A stretch of DNA of 64,000 nucleotides from Thermohalobaculum sp039184865 (lineage in GTDB: Bacteria > Pseudomonadota > Alphaproteobacteria > Rhodobacterales > Rhodobacteraceae): the NCBI GenBank assembly GCA_039184865.1, contig JBCDAV010000005.1:124001-188000 (forward strand). Direction: 5' to 3'. How positions within the stretch are numbered: the stretch's first letter is position 1; every line of letters starts with the position of its first letter. The position numbers and the translations under genes were made by a program. The notes below the pieces were generated by a model, which was not told where the DNA came from, searched no databases, and worked only from the letters and a program-made list of their open reading frames with translations. Below are positions 60,741 through 64,000 of this stretch, piece by piece.

Positions 60741-61673
60741 TCAAGCGGCACGCTCGCTCGTCAAGGCGAGGAAGACCTCTTCAAGATTGGGTTCTTCGGT
60801 CGTGATATCGACGATCTGGAGCCCTGTTTCCTGAACCCTCGCAATCAGTTGCGGGGCTGAGGCGACCGAGCGCGAGTAGGTCAATGCGAGCACATCCGGT
60901 TGGCGAAGAGCGGTTTGTGCATCCATGATTTCCGGTGCTTTTTCAATCGGTTGCGCCAGCTTCAGGAGAACGGACTTCGCATCGAGTCGACTCAGCAGGA
61001 CCGGCGTGTCATCGCAGGCCACGACCTCGCCGTGGTTGATGATGGCGATCCGGTCACACATTTCCTCGGCTTCTTCGAGGTAGTGCGTGGTCAGAATTAT
61101 CGTAGTTCCAAAGGCATTTAGCTCCTTTACATACGACCAGAGCATCTGCCGCAATTCGATATCGACACCGGCTGTCGGCTCGTCCAGAACCAGCACGGCC
61201 GGGGCGTGGACGAGCGCTTTTGCGACCAGCAGACGGCGGCGCATACCACCCGAGAGCGTTCGCGAGTAAGCATCGGATTTATCAGCTAAACCAACGGCTT
61301 GCAGGATTTCCTGCGTGCGTCTTTCGGCCTTTGGAACACCGTAGAGACCGGCCTGGACGTCGAGCGCCTGGGCGGGCGTGAAGAACGCATCGAGATTGAG
61401 CTCCTGCGGGACCACGCCGATGGCCGCGCGCGACTGGCGCGGATTGACGTCCTGATCGAAGCCCCAGATCCGGACCGAGCCGGAGGACTTGATCACAAGA
61501 CCCGCCAGGATATTGATAAATGTGGATTTTCCAGCGCCGTTGGGTCCGAGCAGGCCGAAGATCGAGCCCGCCGGAATGTCGAGATCGACACCCTTCAGCG
61601 CCTCTTTCGCGACGCCGAGCGAGGACGCATAGGTCTTGCGCAGGCCCCGCACTTCGATGGCATTCTCCGGCAT
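60741..61673 (-). CDS. ABC transporter ATP-binding protein (DrrA/CcmA-like), no permease nearby
   Basis: A 310-residue export-type ATPase: Walker A LLGPNGAGKSTFINILAG, Q-loop GVVPQELNLDAFFTP, signature LSGGMRRRLLVAKAL, Walker B VLVLDEPTAGVDIEL and H-loop ILTTHYLEEAEEM. The C-terminal 80 residues are the DUF4162-like tail of multidrug ATPases. It should pair with an ABC-2 permease, but upstream is an unknown gene and downstream phoX is convergent, so the partner must be elsewhere or lost. Confidence 0.9.
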   Translation of the reverse strand: MPENAIEVRGLRKTYASSLGVAKEALKGVDLDIPAGSIFGLLGPNGAGKSTFINILAGLVIKSSGSVRIWGFDQDVNPRQSRAAIGVVPQELNLDAFFTPAQALDVQAGLYGVPKAERRTQEILQAVGLADKSDAYSRTLSGGMRRRLLVAKALVHAPAVLVLDEPTAGVDIELRQMLWSYVKELNAFGTTIILTTHYLEEAEEMCDRIAIINHGEVVACDDTPVLLSRLDAKSVLLKLAQPIEKAPEIMDAQTALRQPDVLALTYSRSVASAPQLIARVQETGLQIVDITTEEPNLEEVFLALTSERAA

Positions 61674-61690
61674 TGTATTTCCTTAAAGTG

Positions 61691-63331
61691 TCAGACAATG
61701 ACACCTTTGAGCCAACCAATCCATTGCGCAACCCACCCCCATTCGGCGGGTAGCTTGGCGGCAAGGGCGAGCAAGGTGTCAGAAAAAGCAAGAAATACAT
61801 ACGCAGAGCCTGCGGGCACAGCAACAGCAGCGGCCTTGACCGCATTCTCGCGCATCTTGCGCAAAACATCGACCGCAAATGCACGGATTGCTGACCGCAT
61901 CGATCGCAGGAAGCCCCGCTGCGACTCTGGTACCGCTGCTGGAACATCACCGGTGACAGAAGGTTCCGGCAGTGCTGCGACTTCTTCTTCAAACAAGCGA
62001 CCGTCTGCGGGGCCGGACAACAACTCAGCTTCGGACATCTGACGGTGAAGACTTGCGGCATCTTTTACCGCATCCATCTCGGTTTCACGTTCAGCCATAG
62101 ATGACTTGAACGGCTCAGAGAAGTTCTGCCACTCAGCGAATTGCGAAATGAACATCGAATGTTGCGCGACAACCGATTTTAACATGGCAGATGCATCTTC
62201 AAGTAAAACTCTATCGGAGACATCAGCAAATGCCTTCAGTTCGAGACCCGCCATTCCACAGCGAATAACTTCAACATCTCCAGGAGCATTTCCGAGCGAA
62301 TCGAGTGTCCGATCGATAGCAGGCGCGATTCGTAGTGCGTTACTGGCGCTACTTTCTTTCAGGCTTTGCAGCGATTCTCGTAGAACGAGCCAAGCAATAC
62401 CTGATGCATCGTTCGGCACGCTGAACGTCGAGGGATCGATGAGTTGAAGCATTCCGTATTCAACTGTGAAGTTGGTTGGTGATGTCTTGGCGCTTGGGAG
62501 GAGCGGTGGATCCTCCGGATCAATCGCATCCTTCTGCGCCCATGCAATCTCGGCATTCACCATGTTGCTGGAATGCCACCAACTCTCACCCAAGAGGTTC
62601 ACGATCTGCAAGTCCATCCCGATCGGACGCTGTTCGCCCGCCAAACGCTGATAGTACCAGTCCATCCACACGTCCCAGTCTCCCGCCAAGCCATTCATCT
62701 TGTCGCTCAGACGAGCAGTGATGGCGCGAAGCTTAAATTGAACCTGATCATCCCACAGCGGTCGCATCATTAGTTCCGCTGTACTTCCACCCTCCTCGAC
62801 ACAACGTGCGTCCCGATCTATCTCGGACCAAAGGGCCTCGCTTATACTAAAGACGCTCGCGCTGCTTTCGAACTCTCGGTTATTCTGAACGATGTTTGCC
62901 GAGAGACTTTCGACCAATCCACGAACTGAGGCATCTTCTTTGCCGTGGAATAGCAGATCGGCCGGAACCTGAAAGCAGCTTCCCAAGCAACGCATGAGAT
63001 CGTACTCAGTTGATGTTTGATGGCTGCGATAAAGCCTCCGGATGCGACCTTTGAAGTTGCTGTAGTAAGTTATGAAACTGGTGACGTCAGGATGGATTTC
63101 GCCGGACTTGTCAGGATAAGCGCTTCTGAACCAAAGATAGACTGAGGCTCCCCAGATTATTTGCAGTGATTTGTGTGGCTCGCCGCGATGATAACGCTCG
63201 TTATGAAATGGAAAATCAGCCCATGCGAAAAGGATGACTGCACGCAACGCGAGTCGCGTTGTGATAGCCAATCGTGCGTCAAAACTCTGATAAGCAAACC
63301 ATTCCGCAAACTCAACATCTTCTTCTGGCAA
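61691..63331 (-). CDS. large protein of unknown function, membrane-anchored at the C terminus
   Basis: I do not recognise this 546-residue protein. The first 120 residues include WADFPFHNERYHRGEPHKSL and IIWGASVYLWFRSAYPDKSG; the middle (residues 120-430) is helical and mostly polar; near the C terminus a basic stretch and a hydrophobic helix (AAAVAVPAGSAYVFLAFSDT) suggest a membrane anchor. The DNA is clearly AT-richer than its neighbours, which suggests recent acquisition. The only start is TTG at 63331, five bases after GGGGG, because an in-frame TAA lies 33 bases upstream. It sits between the ABC ATPase and a metabolic gene, as cargo in a variable site would. Confidence 0.65.
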   Translation of the reverse strand: MPEEDVEFAEWFAYQSFDARLAITTRLALRAVILFAWADFPFHNERYHRGEPHKSLQIIWGASVYLWFRSAYPDKSGEIHPDVTSFITYYSNFKGRIRRLYRSHQTSTEYDLMRCLGSCFQVPADLLFHGKEDASVRGLVESLSANIVQNNREFESSASVFSISEALWSEIDRDARCVEEGGSTAELMMRPLWDDQVQFKLRAITARLSDKMNGLAGDWDVWMDWYYQRLAGEQRPIGMDLQIVNLLGESWWHSSNMVNAEIAWAQKDAIDPEDPPLLPSAKTSPTNFTVEYGMLQLIDPSTFSVPNDASGIAWLVLRESLQSLKESSASNALRIAPAIDRTLDSLGNAPGDVEVIRCGMAGLELKAFADVSDRVLLEDASAMLKSVVAQHSMFISQFAEWQNFSEPFKSSMAERETEMDAVKDAASLHRQMSEAELLSGPADGRLFEEEVAALPEPSVTGDVPAAVPESQRGFLRSMRSAIRAFAVDVLRKMRENAVKAAAVAVPAGSAYVFLAFSDTLLALAAKLPAEWGWVAQWIGWLKGVIV

Positions 63332-63406
63332 CTTCGCCCCCGCTTCGCTTTCCTGAGTACGTTATCCTTCGTGACGACTAAAGCCTATCAAAACGATCTG
63401 ATGTTT

Positions 63407-63979
63407 TCATGCCAGGCATGCGGAACGAAACGCCGAAGCAATGCTGGGACCATGTTTTTCGGGAAGGATCATGGGGTAGTCGCCCAGCGCGATCTTGGAG
63501 GTCGCGAAGCACGGGCCGGGCTGGCGGAACAGCAGGTCGGTAAGGGCGGGCACCTGCTCCATCGCGGTCACGGCCATGGTGTGCCGGATGCCCGCGCCTC
63601 GCGCGATGGCGCAGAGGTCTAGGGTGCGGGTCAGGCCGGTCTGGTTTCCGGTCTCGCCGAAGTGTTCGTTGTCGAGGACCAGGGTCGTCAGGTTCGCGGG
63701 CGCCTGTGCGCCGACGACGGCGAGGGTGCCGAGGCCCATCATGATCTCGCCGTCTCCGGTCAGGCAGAGGACGCGGCGCTCGGGCCGTGCAAGGGCGACG
63801 CCGAGTGCCGTGGCGAGCGCGAGGCCCATGCCGCCCCAGGAGTGCAGCGCCTCGGCGCCGAGACCGGCGGCGGCGCAGTCCCAGGTCGGCGCGCCGAGAC
63901 CGGGGACGACCAGCGCGCCGCCGCGCTCGGCCAGCACGGCGGCGGTGAAGGCGCGGCGGTCGAGGTAGTTCGAGGTCAT
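63407..63979 (-). CDS. sulfopyruvate/phosphonopyruvate decarboxylase-like TPP enzyme, beta subunit
   Basis: A 190-residue protein that is the pyrophosphate-binding half of a thiamine diphosphate enzyme: CLTGDGEIMMGLGTLAVVGA with the GDG of the TPP motif at residues 75-77 and LVLDNEHFGETGNQTGLTRT with the closing Asn. Its length fits the separate beta subunit of sulfopyruvate decarboxylase (ComE-like), which turns 3-sulfopyruvate into sulfoacetaldehyde; phosphonopyruvate decarboxylase is an alternative. The alpha subunit should lie just beyond the window edge. ATG at 63979. Confidence 0.85.
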   Translation of the reverse strand: MTSNYLDRRAFTAAVLAERGGALVVPGLGAPTWDCAAAGLGAEALHSWGGMGLALATALGVALARPERRVLCLTGDGEIMMGLGTLAVVGAQAPANLTTLVLDNEHFGETGNQTGLTRTLDLCAIARGAGIRHTMAVTAMEQVPALTDLLFRQPGPCFATSKIALGDYPMILPEKHGPSIASAFRSACLA

Positions 63980-64000
63980 GGGGTCGGGCCTGTCGTGTTC
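63976..64000 (-). CDS. last codons of an upstream gene, probably the alpha subunit
   Basis: On the complement one frame ends ...TGPTP and TGA at 63978-63976, overlapping the start of the TPP enzyme as ATGA. This overlap and the expected gene order suggest the end of the partner subunit, but only eight codons are visible. Confidence 0.35.

Overview
The window looks like chromosomal DNA of a GC-rich alphaproteobacterium of the Rhodobacterales (Rhodobacteraceae/roseobacter type). This rests on gene content and order: ffh, acetyltransferases, chorismate mutase, rpsP, rimM, trmD and rplS on one strand; rpsB-tsf; ppiD-trpE; etfBA near a PduO-type cobalamin adenosyltransferase and a twin-helix membrane peptide; a DUF1826-DUF6525 pair; and a DNA polymerase IV with an N-terminal zinc-ribbon-like extension. 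No insertion sequence, prophage or CRISPR array was seen, so the assignment rests on reading alone.

Layout. 1-2.6 kb: end of a small membrane protein gene, sfsA-map (overlapping) and a divergent CinA-like gene. 2.6-4.5 kb: etfB-etfA with a promoter that contains a 20-bp imperfect palindrome. 4.5-6.8 kb: an acetyltransferase and two divergent genes of unknown function, placed between etf and the cobalamin adenosyltransferase operon (6.9-8.9 kb). 9.0-16.0 kb: the most accessory-looking stretch. It holds a 52-residue peptide with a textbook double-glycine leader, a glycine amidinotransferase, a hypothetical protein, a periplasmic TPR protein, a TauD-type dioxygenase, a stand-alone papain-like (C39-like) protease, a winged-helix/TPR regulator with tandem 10-bp repeats in front of it, and a dimethylargininase-like hydrolase. 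16.0-17.1 kb: DUF1826-DUF6525 behind a putative Zur box. 17.3-18.4 kb: a Tat-exported intradiol-dioxygenase-like protein and a ferric-reductase-like membrane gene interrupted by an in-frame stop. 18.6-25.2 kb: the ribosome/SRP operon.

25.4-36.1 kb: trhO, a cytochrome c, an ABC-F ATPase, small proteins, an aminotransferase, ppiD-trpE coupled to a second TauD-type oxygenase, and a transglutaminase-like protein. 36.2-47.5 kb: mfd, a ketopantoate-reductase-like gene, an acyl-CoA synthetase, a SpoIIAA-like protein, a universal stress protein, a Fic protein and clpB. 47.7-52.0 kb: two LprI-like secreted proteins, a DMT transporter, pyrF, dinB and a probable small RNA. 52.1-60.7 kb: an N-formylglutamate amidohydrolase-like gene, tRNA-Val(GAC), a type III glutamine synthetase, a MetX-like hydrolase, rpsB-tsf, miaA and phoX. 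60.7-64 kb: an ABC ATPase without a permease, an AT-richer gene of unknown function, and a sulfopyruvate-decarboxylase-like TPP enzyme.

How the genes work together. Most of the window is core metabolism, translation and repair. The best candidate for an undescribed system is the 9.0-16.0 kb stretch: a double-glycine peptide, enzymes that make and break guanidino groups, an oxygenase and a C39-type protease next to its own probable regulator. Membership in one pathway is inference; adjacency and motifs are what the sequence shows.
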